The notes: generated by a model not told the origin, from the letters alone. Positions 36,101 through 49,600 are shown, numbered from the stretch's first letter. The stretch: 64,000 bases of DNA from Whalleya microplaca (GCA_022497155.1 MU385746.1:372001-436000), one strand, 5' to 3'. Made by a program: numbers and translations.

Positions 36101-39100
36101 GTGTGGCTAGTAGGCCCGTTGATTAAATACGGCGGCCAACTTCATGGACGCCTTATGAGAACCTGAAGTCACCCATGTGGTGAGGATTGCGAATGTCGGT
36201 ACCGAGAGGCCTTAATGCCAGTTCTAGCTCTGTGTATTCATCCGTTGGTGACATGGTAGGCTGCCATGTCTCAAACACTGAAAACTGATTCGTCATAATA
36301 AAGAAAATGTTCTGAAAAGCCCGCCGAGATCAACTCATGGAGATAGCGCTGTCGATAAGGAGTTTAATCGTACCCGATGTTGACGAACAGGCTCCAGTTG
36401 CCACTTAATATTAAGGCAATTGAGGCTACAGAAAGATGACGTCTATTTAAACCTGGAAACTAGGCCACATGCCCCTTGCATGAAGCAGAGTGAGAGTGGC
36501 AAAGGTGTAACGGGGTTTTTGTGTGACAGCACCTGGGTAGCTGCGTACATATGCACCTGCGAATGATCTGCAAGAGGTTGCTTTGAACTTCCAATTAAAT
36601 GCTGGAACCAATGGCTTGGTAGGCGACAAGGGTCTGTCGTATCGGAATGACACTGCTTGGTATCTGGTTACTGCGTACTGTAGGAATTTCTGCAAGAGAG
36701 CGAACACGTGAACTGGGCCGGTCCTCGACACACAGCCCTCCGATAAGATCACCAATATTCAAGTCAGCGTGATAATATGTTGGGTTAGACCAGGTCTTGT
36801 CGATGTTGGGTTGGCGGTGGAGGATCTCCAACTGACTAGAAACCCTTGCTAGTAGCACGCGATTCACTGCCGATGCGGCGAAGGATGCTGTTGATATGTA
36901 TAAGTGCTGTCTTGTTAGGAAGATAATCTTGATTTCCTGATCCCATAAGGCAGAAATCCTAGATTACAGTCATCCTCCTCACCCACGAGGTAGAGCCAAC
37001 GCCAGTAATATGTTTAATTCCTCCGTCCCGTGGAATTGGCAGTTGCTGACCCGAAGAAATAAAACACAAACTGCTAACGAAAACAGAATACTCTTCGCTG
37101 GGGTCGCAGCGGTAGAAACTTGCTGACACTGGTCAGTAACATGTAGGAAGATGACAAATGAGCACGACATGAGGGGGCTGTTAGCGGGAGATCAATCTCG
37201 ATTGAAACTTCTTCCGTGGAAAGAGAACTTCGGCGGCTGTACCCGCCGCCTGTCAATGCTACCCCATACAGAAATGTCAGTATATAATAAACGAGAAACA
37301 CCTATGGGTCATATCAAGCCGAGAATAGCAGTGTGACCTGGAGACCACGCGTCTCTTCAAGGCTGCAGGTGCTGGATGTAACTTCATTTGTCAGGTTTCT
37401 GACCGGCGTAGGGCAACCGTGGTACTTGCCAGGGCTGACCTTACATACATAGAAAAGGAAGAAGTGGACATGCTTGCTCCGGTCGTATGTCATGATAACC
37501 ACTTTACCTAGGTACTCAGCAACTCTACCACGGTATTCAATACCCAGGCCTTGACCTTTAATCTATCCTCAAGGCTTGAGCAGCGAATAATGTTCTAGAC
37601 TCATCAGGTAGCAACCAACTTGATGGGTCCACCCAGGCGGGAGAGCGGCAACACCAGGGCAGCAGGGCTAGCTGACCTATTCTGGTCAATTGAGGCAGAG
37701 CATAGCCTTTTGAGCCAGTTCGATAGCAGGGCCGTTGCCCATTCTAGCCAGAACGGCCGGGTTGTTGCACGCCAAGTCCGGCATGTGGCTTGTTGGAACA
37801 CATCATGATTGGTTGGGTTGGTGAGTAGTTGGTGAGAAAGCCCCTTGCAGACAGAGCGGGCAAGGCTCAGTCGACATAGACGAGGTTGTTTGTAGGAAGG
37901 ATGAAGGAATTCCGAGAGTTTGATTCCTTTGCACTCTGGAGATCGGGTCGGGGGCCATTTAAGGTTATTATTGGCGCTACAAGCGCGGACCTAGCCTGAC
38001 TGTGGAACGGTTGGGGCTGTGGCTCAACTGAAACTCGGCCCCCAAATCTCTCGATTTTGGGCAACGATACAGGGCAGCCAGCAGCATCTACCGCAGCCAC
38101 GATGCGCTAATGCGCCAAGTACACAGGTAGTACTACAGTAGTACTACAGCCCGTACATGTTGTGCACATGTGCCTGGTAAACGCCTGTGATGCCTGTGAT
38201 GCCTGCCTGTTTCCTACCAACTTCGATCCTAACACATACCAAGTTCGGCATCATCTTTCGTCCATCTACCTTCATTCTACCTGTTGTGTCTCTGTCGAAG
38301 TGTAGAAGCTGACGTGAACATCCGAATGCGACACGAAGCCCGGCATTAGGTACTACATGATACATCAAACACCACATGTGCACAACCGGATGAGGTTCGC
38401 GGTCGCTCTCATAACCGCACTCGGTCTTCGTGATATTCCTGACCGGGCATTCACCTGGGCACCTACCTAGGTAGTCATCTTCCTGAAAGCCCAGCTGCTG
38501 TCCCGCTACGTATTTTCTCAAAACATACTTGTAATTATTTCGAGACTCTTAACTCTCTCGTACCTTGTTACCTAGGGCCGTATGAACCTTCTCTAGTCTC
38601 TCGACCTGAACATATCAGCTCACTATGAGTCTAATCACACATATGTATGTACATAGTCAGCCCCGAGGGGTAGTACCCCCGGTCGGTCGGTTACTGAACT
38701 ATTTTCACTTCGTGGCCTCATGTTCAGCTGGCGTCATTCAGGTGCCTGCTGTGCCTAAGGCGACAGGGCAAATGTGGCGCTCGTGATGCTTCGCACATTT
38801 CGTGCCACAGATCATCAGGTCAAATGCTACGGTACTACAACTGGCTGTTAGTTCAAAGCCTGGTAAAAAGTTTCTGTCTTTAGAAGCTGCTCATTCTCTG
38901 CCAGTGGCGAATATGAGTGCCTCTTGAAGACTGATTGCTGAGATTCCTTTCATTTCCCTCTCGATACGTTGCAACCCTTTCGACTATTAAAAGGATTTGA
39001 AATTGGGAATCCCGTGCCTAGTTAGATGGATGAACTAGGCACATGGCTCAGCCTATGAACTTGGCCCCCAACCAACACGTTCGATAACGACAGCTTCAGT

Positions 39101-39584
39101 TTCCTCGTGTTTCAACCGAACTCCGTCCCTTCCGTAAGCATGCGAGAACCGATATAGGTCAACCCCGGCTCCTGACGCCGGTGGAGGTGCTTGCGGCACA
39201 TAATTAAACTACTGCCGTCTCCGCCTAGTCTAGGTCTTCGCGCCTTCTTTCAAGCTTCTCATCCTCGTTCCTGGTTGTGCGCCGATCCAGGCTTGGTGTT
39301 TTTTGTCATCTTGTTGTGTGGCTTAAATCCGATATGTGAGTACGGCGAGGCATATTCATGCAGGCTTATTGTAACGGCACGGCACCGACGGGGTTCAATA
39401 CCTTGAGTCACCCTGACGTAGATCCCGGTCCGCTTCAATGAATCCTACGTAGGGCTGAAGGAGTGTTTTATGCTCCTGGAGCATGAAATTACTACATGCC
39501 GAAGCTGGTGTCGAGGTAGTCGAGTCGATGTAACGACTGACTCTTAAGTCACACAGAGATACAGTATATAACCTTCGCGCTCTT

Positions 39585-39929
39585 TCTCTCAACTCCTGAT
39601 CTCTCCCTTCGAAGATATTCCATAGACTACAACCATTCTCATCGCTACCTCTCACCAAGAACCAAGCTTATACTCCTCGAACACTGACAACTAGTCACAT
39701 CTGAGATCAGGTAAGATATCGACTGTGAATATAATATGTATTTACAAAAGCATTCATGCTAACGTCGTTCTTTGAAAGTACAAATTCCAGACTTTACGTC
39801 GGACAACCACATTGAGAGTATATCTCAAGCCACCACATCACTACCAGGAACAACCGCAGTTGGAACATAAGCTTCCAACAAGCTCAACTAAGACAAACAC
39901 AAGACAGCACAAGTCGCAGAGCAGCAAAA
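39585..39929 (+). promoter_or_regulatory. 5' leader with predicted UTR intron for a tiny gene
   Basis: A C/A-rich leader (for example CAACCATTCTCATCGCTACC) contains a donor TCAG|GTAAGA at 39711. A branch-point sequence GCTAAC near 39760 and acceptor GAAAG at 39778 (or CCAG at 39790) follow. The region continues C/A-rich up to an ATG in the strong context CAAAAATGCC at 39930. This is the typical structure of a highly expressed fungal transcript. Confidence 0.45.
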
Positions 39930-40037
39930 ATGCCTGAGTCAGGATCTGATGTCCCCCCGAACGACACCGGTTCCAACGGTGGTTCCGACCCTACCTCTGA
40001 GACTAGCCGAGGGAGAAGCCGGAGCGGTTACAACTGA
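39930..40037 (+). CDS. small hydrophilic protein (35 aa), unknown function
   Basis: The frame encodes 35 residues rich in Gly, Ser, Asp, Asn and Pro with a short Arg/Ser tail (SRGRSRSGYN). It is too short for most gene callers. Support comes from context: an A-rich start (CAAAAATGCC), a long C/A-rich leader, and a predicted 5' UTR intron with donor, branch point and acceptor. There is no signal peptide, helix or cysteine pattern, so it is probably an intrinsically disordered cytosolic or nuclear peptide. I do not recognise the family; small stress- or development-induced fungal proteins of this composition exist, but that is only analogy. It could instead be the first exon of a longer gene. 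Confidence 0.4.
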   Translation: MPESGSDVPPNDTGSNGGSDPTSETSRGRSRSGYN

Positions 40038-40639
40038 ATTTCTCGCATGCACAACATCCAGAATCAAGCATAGAGCAGGAGTTTAGGGTTTCGTTGGATC
40101 TTTTCTTGATCATTGGATTCTACACATTCGTTTAACCATCTTTCTGTCAGTTTCTCTTGGAGGAGTCTCGGGAAGCGAAATCCGGTATTACGGGCACAGA
40201 AACTTCCCCTTGGATTGGAATAGGGGCATCTACTCTTTTTACTTCTGGTGCTTTACGGTCCTTTCGAGTGCGTTCGGATTTGGTTCAATCATAGACGCTA
40301 GAGACCATGGGTGATTAATTTGCTTTTGTTTAGGCATAAAGACCTGAGATAGACGCTGGTTTGGGTTTATCACGAGAATTATCTGCGCAAGCAATATGTT
40401 GGATATCCCGATATAGTCTAGAGCAAGCAATTCCATCTATAGAATTATACACTTTAGAACACACGACATATCAAAGCTGAATAGATCTTCGTTTGTTCAA
40501 AGTGACGCGTGGGACATGCATGGCTTACGTTTGTGGTCAGACGATGTAGATCCATCTGCATGACCACGTGCTCTGGTCTCTCTGCCTATATATTCTGCCT
40601 TTCACGTCGTTCTATTATAGAACATAGTGGCGATGACTA

Positions 40640-40815
40640 AGCTATACTCGGCCGGGCTCGCTCACCACCGCCGGTGCTGCGCCGCCGATAAAGAGGACCG
40701 AAGGATCAGGTGCGGCACAGCCCGATAATAGCCGCCCCATCATGATGGCTGTCCTCGGTAAACAGCCGCAGAGCGTGCGCAGAGCGGGCACCGAGGCCGT
40801 CAAGCGCGTGTTACG
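40640..40815 (+). other. GC-rich island in AT-rich DNA, possible exon remnant
   Basis: This block is sharply GC-richer than its flanks and holds an uninterrupted plus-strand frame of about 57 codons ending at a TAG near 40820 (with PIMMAVLGKQPQSVRRAGTE). It has no ATG at a sensible place and no recognised domain. It may be a gene remnant. Confidence 0.3.
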
Positions 40816-42797
40816 CGTATAGTGTTCTATTTATTTGCAGAAGCTGATTCAGCTCACGTTTTGGTGTGTGTGGTGGGTGGTGGGCGTTTGTTTCACTTCG
40901 CTTATGTAAGATAGGGGCAACTCCGCATCCCGCATCTCAGATGCGTCGTGACTCCGCCCTGATGCAGTCTGAGGCACTGTTATCATGAATATGTATTAGT
41001 TCTGGATAAGCATCTGTATGTCAGAAAATAGGGGTAGATTTTGAGCTAGTTGATATTCCTTCAATTTGTTTGGCCAAATACGCCTTGGTACTTAGCAGTG
41101 AACACATATGTGACTAAGCCATTTCTTATTTGATATCTAATAAACTGTTCTAGAAACGATTTTTCTCGTTTTAATTCTATGCCAGAACTAAACGTGTACT
41201 ACAATGACAAGATTATAAGGGGCTGCCGACTGATGGTAGGCGCTCGATGGCCGACTTCCTTTCGGTCGGAGATTTGACTCGGCGTAGTCACAACATGACT
41301 CTGTATACTTCAAATTTTGCCATTGACGGAGCGCTGAGTTTTGATGCCTGTATACATGAAACGCTGACTAGACTCTGCCATCATGCGCTTGAAGTCCAGG
41401 GAATGGCTTCGCGTTGGAAATCTAGCGAAAGACCGAAGCTCTGGGCTCGATCGTGGAGATTCGCCGAGTGCGTCACCGCTTGCGACTTCAGTCATCAAGG
41501 TCTTCAAAGCCTTCTCGGCCCCGAGAAGCGAGACTACGTCAGTTTATACTCGAAATCGACGCGACCCTCCCGCAGATGTCTCGTTTAAATCCTTCGAAGA
41601 GTTCCTGCATCTCAAAGACACATCAAAGGCCTGCCGCGCGTTATCATCTTGACCATGTTGACTACGATCCGCTCAGAATCATCGCTGGTTCAACCTTCCA
41701 CCGGCCATCATTCCGCAAATCGCCAAACTTCAGAGGACCTATGAATGATGACGAAACAAGGATCTCACTGCAGTAGGGATGAGCTCGCGAGGCATCGCTC
41801 GATCTGGAGATTCGGTATCTCGGTCGCCAGACCATCATGATTGCATATTTGGCAACATTTGGCTCTTTCATTCCTACCCGTTCTTTGCCTGGTTCTGTCT
41901 TCGACTAGAACCGGCTTTCCTCGACTCGACGATTATGCGAACTTCATATCCCCTGCTGGAGGGATACACATTATCCGAGAAGGTGGGGGTGGGGGTGGAT
42001 GAACTGTTGTGTCGAGTACAATGCCCTATTCTTATTCTCCTACCCGACGTGATAGATCACATTTCCGGATGCTGACGAGTTGTTGAAGGAGACGAGAGGG
42101 TCTTAAAGAAGACAGGTAGTGGTAATAAGCAGTAGCCGATCTTACGACTGAATGGATGCTATTCGGATACATCGGTGCTTACTGATGGTTTATATCAGCA
42201 TGCACTTAGACGAACCGCCGGGGAGCGTGCCGCGCCAAGCTTATCCCTGCTGAAAGAGAGATGCTATTACAGAATAATCATGGATGATGTCCTATGATAT
42301 AGGATATCCCTGAAATAACGTCCACTTCCGCTGTCGAGGTACGTCAACAGCACCAGCATGAATTGTTTCTCTCGCCGATAAAGTTTTCAAGACTTGTATA
42401 TGTAATAAGTGACTACGAGGACCGGCTAAACGATACTGTTGCAAGGGTTGACGTATTATACAAGTCAATGATTGGTGATCTTATGTACATGCTACATATT
42501 GTATTGGTAGGCCTTGTTGGTGAACTGAAACATCCCTTTGACGTGGGATCATGATACATACGTGAGTTTCCAAGCTTGTGATATTACGTCGCACAGTAGA
42601 GATGATAATAATTAGTGCATCGCGGGATGCCGATGGTGTCGGCGACTAGATACCGATATGTATGCAACATTGCCAAGGGTCCGGCTCCCGGGGCTCATAG
42701 CGGTGCAGAGCCGAGGTTGCATTTGGGACTTTGAAGACTGGGGATTCGCATGGCAGTCATGGATGAGGAGGCCCCGGAGCTTGGAACCTAGAGAATG

Positions 42798-43254
42798 CGC
42801 TCCACCTACAATTCCCTTCATGATTTCCTAGAATTCCCTTGTTTCCACAGCCTCCAAATTAGTATCTGCCTAGGGTATGTATATAAGATGTTACGCGCTG
42901 AAGGCACCTGTCGCGTATTTTTGTAACCGACCGGCCGTATATAGTGTTTCTTTATATATAAATATTCGATTTTTTCTAAATAGCGTAATATTAAATAGCT
43001 ATTAAGCGATAGTATCGAAGGCTACCTATTTGCCTTAAGATCGTACGCGAATAGCTTCAATAAGGTATAAAACAGCTACATAACCCGATATCTACAGATC
43101 GTGGTTCGGTATATTGGATTTACACGGATCGACACGGCTGGACATTAATCTCCGTACTAGTCTGGCTGGGCATTTATATCAGCGTATGACAGCCCTGTAC
43201 TTAAGTGGGTAAAGGGAATTCTAGGAAATGGTGAAGGGAATTGTAGGTGGGGCG
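42798..43254. mobile_element. MITE with 43-bp inverted ends and 8-bp target duplication
   Basis: The 457-bp element begins CGCTCCACCTACAATTCCCT, and its right end read on the minus strand begins CGCCCCACCTACAATTCCCT. The inverted ends match at 40 of 43 positions (42798-42840 and 43212-43254). The direct repeat AGAGAATG flanks it at 42790-42797 and 43255-43262. The interior is very AT-rich and non-coding. An 8-bp duplication fits hAT, while the long ends also recall Mutator-like elements (usually 9 bp), so the superfamily is left open. Confidence 0.85.
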
Positions 43255-46200
43255 AGAGAATGCGACAGTATGATGCGTTATTGTCAACCGTGCACGATAT
43301 GGATCATCAAACAAGATTCCGAACCCAAAGAAAACGTTGTATGTACTGTCTCATTTCTATCCCATGAGTTGCCCGAGGCTCAACACTGATGCCGAGGCCC
43401 CATGTCTTTAATTACCCACCTGAGCGGTATCGTTATGTCCGGAAGCATGGGATGTTAACGCGACGAAAGCGCGAAAGAATCATTAGGAGCTATAGAGTGC
43501 TTGGTGCGCTGCTGTCCCGAAAATCGAAATTGCTGAATGCTTTCATGCTCCTTCTACGCTGTTACGCTATAGCCCTCAATGTCGTGCAGGAGAAGTCCGT
43601 TGAAGAACTTGGCTTGGCAGAAACATACCATGGGATGAGCTAACATCAAATACTAATGTACTGTGAACTGTTCAGAATCAAACCTGCTGCGTAATAATAA
43701 AACTTCAGTGATGGCTTCTGGAGTTCATGTTTCTGACCCTTGCTTTAAGCACAGATCAGGCGGGTCCTGCCGACCAGAATTACCGGGGTAAGATTACGTA
43801 TGTTTTATTGATTTTATTCAACTTTGTCAATAGTGTCAAAACCCATGTCTGTCGTGGTCTTGTGGAGAAGAAAAGCAGGAATGTGAGGAGCTGTGCGGTT
43901 GTAACCGTGCTTAAGACGGACATGTAATTCATGAGAAATCCTAGTTCGTTGCAAAGGAATGATTGGCAAATGGGAACAGATAACGCGAGTCCATTATGCC
44001 AATCTTTCTTGAATGCCGCTTTTATGGTTAGCGATTCTAACATCGTCTGATGCTAATGAGTCCAAGCGCTGCAAGCTGCTAGACTGCAAGGTATAGAGTT
44101 CTGAGAACTTATCAAGTACTGCGTAATCCCGATGTTGGGATGGTAGCCTACACGGTAGGGTGAGCATTGTGGCTATATAGATTCTAGGCATCTAGTTCCT
44201 CAACGGAAAATTTCTAAATGATTATCTACACACATACGATATTACATTCTGCTAAACATTATGTTCCATCCTGGGGAGCTCTAAGTTCGATGTGGCATCT
44301 CAGAATCGCATGTGCTGGATGCAACAATTCGCTTGCCCCACCACAATGCCCAAATGACGATGAACATGCACGGTGAGGCATGGCCGACCTACGTACTATG
44401 TATATAGAAGGACGAACATGAGAATGTTGAGATGTGATATCATTAATTGATATCGGAGAGCAAGGGTTTGTAATCCTCAAAAAGCTATGCAAATTACCAT
44501 CGTGTTGTGTTGCAAAGATACTATGTGTATAGTATTCATGTATCTGCAAAATTACTTTTCCAGATGAGACTAGCTTTGGCTATTGTGAGTTCTCTAGCTG
44601 GTGGGTCTAGAGTCAGATCTGCAGGATATGAACATATCGTATGGAGAGTCTGTCGTGCCCTGTTTAGGTGTATTTGTTACGCTGAAAACTCCCGAGTGTC
44701 ACCTCCGCATCCAGCCACTTGGAATATGCCGGGGCTCCTCCGTGTGAAGTCGCAGCCGGCAGCCGGATGTGCCGCGCACAGCGTGACACCCTGGACTTAA
44801 TCCAGAAACATTGATACCTTGGAAAGGAACCTTGGAGGTAGTTGCGAAATATTCATCACATGCAAAGAGACATGGTGTAGCCAAAGCGAGCGCACTCGAG
44901 ACATTCCGAGCTTCAAATGACATCCTGTTGACGAAAGGGGCGATATCGTTGAGCATTCGAGTTCTTAAATAACATATGCCAAAATAAAACACATAATCAT
45001 TAGGCGAATATTACTGCTAAGAAGATAGCAAATCAAGCAAGGCAATCCTAATTGTCATCAAATATAAAATAGAAGATAGAACGAACATAGATAAATTAAC
45101 GTCAAGGTTAAGAAAAAGAAAAAACAGACATCGTTTTGTTTTGGGTTGTTCACAGAATTGTTTGAATTGTTGGCGTCATTAATTGGTGCATGACAATGGG
45201 TGCCAATCTGTCGGGTTCGTTACCAATGGACTGGAACCAGACCACGTGCTGCGTGCTACTACGTCGGAACCCGTTTTGGAAAGAAGCGGTGTCCATTCAC
45301 AGCAATGAGTGGTCGGGAAGTAAAGGGGCATGTGGAGAGCTAGATAGCTCAGGAGTGGTCATACATATTGGCAGAATAGGAGAATAGGATATTGAAGAGC
45401 TCCTTACAATTTTGCTACATATGTATTACACGTACGATATATATGCATCTCAGCAAATTGATTGTTCATGTTTTCGATGATTTTATGAATATAATATAGT
45501 AGAAACCCGAGGCATCCGTTAGCAGCTCCGAAGCTTTCCCCACGTGGCAAATGAACGCTAATCATGGAACGATTTGCTGCTAGGTGCAACTGTATGTTAC
45601 AACCACTATCTCATCTTGTCTGATCCCTTCAAGGTGAAAAATTCAATGTCCATGTGGGTGATTAGTATGCACATCATTCGTATGGACTATCAATCAGACG
45701 TCTTACATAAGTACGCGGATGCCAGATTGGTGTTTGAATGTCTGGCACTCCTTGCGGCGCGGCCCTTGTTAATCCACTAGACCACGGAACGGGATCCCGA
45801 AGTAGCATCTCTTCTCCAACACAACTTATTACTGCGTAAGTGGCGAGTAGCTTTATCTCAATGGGTACTATCTACATAATATATGGCTATCGAATCAGCC
45901 TAGACCAAATTGGTATCAGTCTAGTCTTGGTCGATTTGATGATTCCTCTCCCTATGTTAGACATGTCTTGACTACATTTACCAGTTTATTAAAGTCAATA
46001 TCTGGCCCTGTTTGCATGAGACATAGGCCGTGATTAGTCTTATACATCGTCGTTTTGCCTTCCTATGCACTATTTTGCTTCCATGATGCTAGATCTTATC
46101 AATTAGCCTAAAACTTCTGAATCCGACACCGTGGGATATGTAGTGAACTTCTCTGGAGTGGAGCTTCACTTGTGGAGACAGTTGAAAGTTGCCTTGAATT

Positions 46201-46652
46201 GGGAATACGCCCGCGAAATGTCCCACCGGATTCATAACCTTGTCCAAGAGCTCTCAAAGCTCACTCGTCGTCATTCTATAACGAGCTACTAAGAGATCCT
46301 TGGCCTTGTCCTCCCGGAATATGACGAATTCCCTCGGTATCATTTGAAGGATTCGTTCTACATAGTAGCGTTTGTGTGTCGCCCAGTCTCTATATGGAAG
46401 TTTGCTTTTTTAAAAGTTCATTGCAGCGTTACTAGTACAGCTAGATCCTTTTTCAGCAACTGCTCTTTATTATCAAAATCCATGCGACTCGTCCAAGGTC
46501 GAAACTTGAATCATACGCCAAACTGGAGACTGAGAGAACCCGAAAACCCAACTGAGGCAAATTCAACATGCCAAACCTGAGAAACGACCTCCGAATGTGA
46601 GAGCTGTTGTTTCGATATCCCGGCGGCTCAGCTACCCTGAGAGTCTAACAAC

Positions 46653-49600
46653 ATGATCCGTGGCAAATCACAGTACAGACAAATGTCTGCAGGCTCATCG
46701 TCTAATCAAATAGGAAGCATGCTTGCTCGACCATTAGAGCAAACCAGGACTTCTGGAGTTGTTACAAGTAAGCTCACATGGGCGAGATCCGAAGGCCAGA
46801 ACGAACCGTACGAATCAGAGCAGAGGTTTGATTTATCGAAATACGAGAGCTCGGATGAGCAGGACTATCTATCACCGGAGAATACTCAGTTTGATCACAA
46901 TTCTAGCATCTACCCGAGCACTTATCGAGATGACGCGAATGAAGAAGATCACGGCCGCGGAAAAGGGGAAAGACATGCCAATTACCCCAAATTAGTTCCC
47001 AATGGCGTTTCCCCAAGTCATCAAGTGGATCTTGGCAGTAAGATTGGAAATGGCGATATTCATCCAGTGCCCGAGACTCGACATACGCAGCCGCTCTCTA
47101 ATGGTCCTGAGTCCGGGTCCCGGAGACGTGATAGTTCTGCTATCGCGATAATTGGTATGAGCTGTCGCCTCCCTGGAGATGCTACGAATCCCGAGAAGCT
47201 GTGGGAGCTATGCGCTCAGGGTCGTGAAGCCTGGTCCGAATGGCCTTCGTCTCGGTTCAACCAAAATGCCTTCTATCACCCAAATCCGGAACGGGGTGGG
47301 ACTGTCAGTAACCCCTTTATGTGGCCTAGGTGAAAATATTATGCTCACAAATCTAGTTCAATGCTAAAGGAGGACATTTCTTAAACCAGGGAATGGGGGA
47401 GTTTGATGCAACATTTTTCAATATCACACCCACCGAAGCAAAGGTATTGATGAGCTATCTGGTTTTGAAGATCACATTTTGACGATACATCTATAGGCGC
47501 TGGACCCGCAACAGAGAATACAGTTGGAGAATGCATACGAAGCACTCGAGAATGGTGAATATTTTGCACTACTTTACATTGTGGTAACAAGTTGATCTAA
47601 CGCCTCGGCAGCTGGCATCCCACTTGACAAGATAGCCGGAAGCAACACCGGTGTTTATATTGGCACATCCAATCATGATTATGAGCATATGTTTTGGAAA
47701 GACCCAGATAGTCTGCCGTTATACCATGCTGTCGGACTAAGCGCTTCAATCATGGCGAACCGAATCTCTCATTTCTTCGACTTGAGAGGACCAAGCGTCA
47801 CTGTTGATACAGCGGTAAGTGTATCGCTGGACTGTTTGCTCACCCCTTTTACCCCTGCCTTTCAAAGTCACCGTGGGATGTATAATGCTAAATTACTATT
47901 CGCGAGTTATGATCCCCCAATAGTTAGTCTTTATGAATAGCTAACTTGCGATGCTGCAGTGCTCCTCCACGCTCGTCGCGCTGCACCAAGCATGCCAAAG
48001 CATCCGCACTGGAGAGACTACACAGGCTATCGTTGGGGGAACAAATCTCATCCTGGAGCCTGGTATGCTAATACCTATGAGTTCACTAAAGTAAGTTTGC
48101 GTCCATTGTCGCTTTGGCCACTACTAATAATGTAGATTCTTTTCCCCTGAAGGAACCTGCTATACGTATGACCACCGTGCATCCGGCTACGGCCGAGGCG
48201 AAGGTACTGGGACAGTCGTCCTCAAAGCCCTTGACGATGCGATCAGAGACGGCGATACAATTCGCTGCGTAATTCGATCGACCGGCGTAAACGCAGACGG
48301 ACGAACCGCCGGGTTAATGCTGCCGAATGGTGATGCCCAAGAGTCTCTTATTAGATCAACTTACGCCACAGCTGGACTGGACCCTGCGTTTACAAGGTAC
48401 ATTGAGAGCCATGGAACAGGAACTAAAGCGGGCGATCCGATTGAATCGAGTGTTCTTGGACGCGTTTTTGGGGCCGCCTCAGCCAGCATTGGGGCACCGA
48501 ATGTTCGCGTTGGGTCGGTGAAGACCAACATTGGGCATCTCGAAAATGCCAGTGGTATTGCTTCGCTCATAAAGGCAATTCTCTCCGTTGAGAAGGGCAT
48601 GATACTTCCTAATTCGAATTTTGAGCAACCTGGTGATCGAGTAGTGCTGGCAGAGAATCATCTAGAGGTCAGTATCCTTTCTAAAATTCTCACAACTGCT
48701 AGGCTAACCTGTTTCTAGGTGCCGAAAAAGCTAGAACTGTGGCCAGATGAAGGCTTGCGGCGTGCCTCTGTTTGTGCATTCGGGTTTGGAGGTGACTTGC
48801 GCCAATTGACCTTTTGTCGTGTGATTAGGGTGCTGACAACCTACAGGTACAAATGCGCATTGCGTCTTGGATGATGCAGTAAGCTATCTTGAGTCCAATC
48901 GAATAGCTAGCTGTGCGTCAAGGACGACCCCAAACAGAAACGTCCCTATTAAGATTAGCAATGGCATTAAAGATAAGGAATATATATCCACTCCACGAAT
49001 ATTCGCCATTTCCGCGAACGATGAACACACGATGGCCGCCTTATCAAAGGTCTATGCCACTCATATTGGAGAAAGAGTCAAGGAGGGACCACCATACGCC
49101 GAGAGGCTTGCTTACACGCTTCACTCACGTCGTTCAATTCTTCCTTGGAGAGTCGCAGTAGTCGCATCTAGTCTCCACGAGCTCTCAGACAAACTTGCTT
49201 CCGATAACCTGTCACCGTCAAGGGCGTCAGTACAACCTAGGGTTGGCTTTGTGTTTACTGGCCAAGGGGCTCAGTGGCATGGCATGGGTCGCGAACTTAT
49301 GGATACTTATCCAGCATTTAAAATCTCTATAGAGGCCTCAGACAGGCATCTGAAGTTACTTGGATCCTCTTGGTCACTGATCGGTGAGTTAGCCAACGTT
49401 ACCGATGTTGACTTGGATACCTTATTAACAGCGCACAGAGGAACTATATACAGGTGAAGACTTAGGCCGGATAGGAATTGCAGATATCAGCCAGCCAGCG
49501 TGTACCGCAGTTCAGATAGCTATTGTGGACCTTCTTTTAAGCTGGAAAGTAAAACCCGCAGCTGTCGTAGGACACTCTAGTGGCGAAATTTCTGCTGCAT

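Larger units (their letters stand above)
32145..39584. other. gene desert, left part
   Basis: About 7.4 kb of mostly AT-rich DNA with no protein I recognise; open frames stay below about 125 codons. It holds a GT microsatellite and solo LTR at 32.9-33.1 kb. It also holds one possible exon on the minus strand starting with the ATG at 35889 (MIKGLAPARFSALFLGYTRD) that runs into a consensus donor G|GTAAGT at 35821, but I could not extend it convincingly. Confidence 0.45.
40038..46652. other. gene desert, right part, up to the polyketide synthase
   Basis: About 6.6 kb without a recognised gene. Overlapping frames at 41247-41776 (to 113 codons) have no domain. A GC-rich island at about 40640-40815 and a MITE at 42798-43254 are listed separately. 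The last kilobase must hold the PKS promoter; I see no clear binding sites. Confidence 0.45.

Noticed and set aside
37504..38475. CCTAGG-type palindromes (for example CTACCTAGGTAG)
   Set aside because: Short palindromes of this kind recur throughout the window's non-coding DNA and show no fixed relation to any gene.
41247..41776. Three overlapping plus-strand ORFs of 89-113 codons
   Set aside because: Different frames, no motif, no splice joins that produce a known domain.
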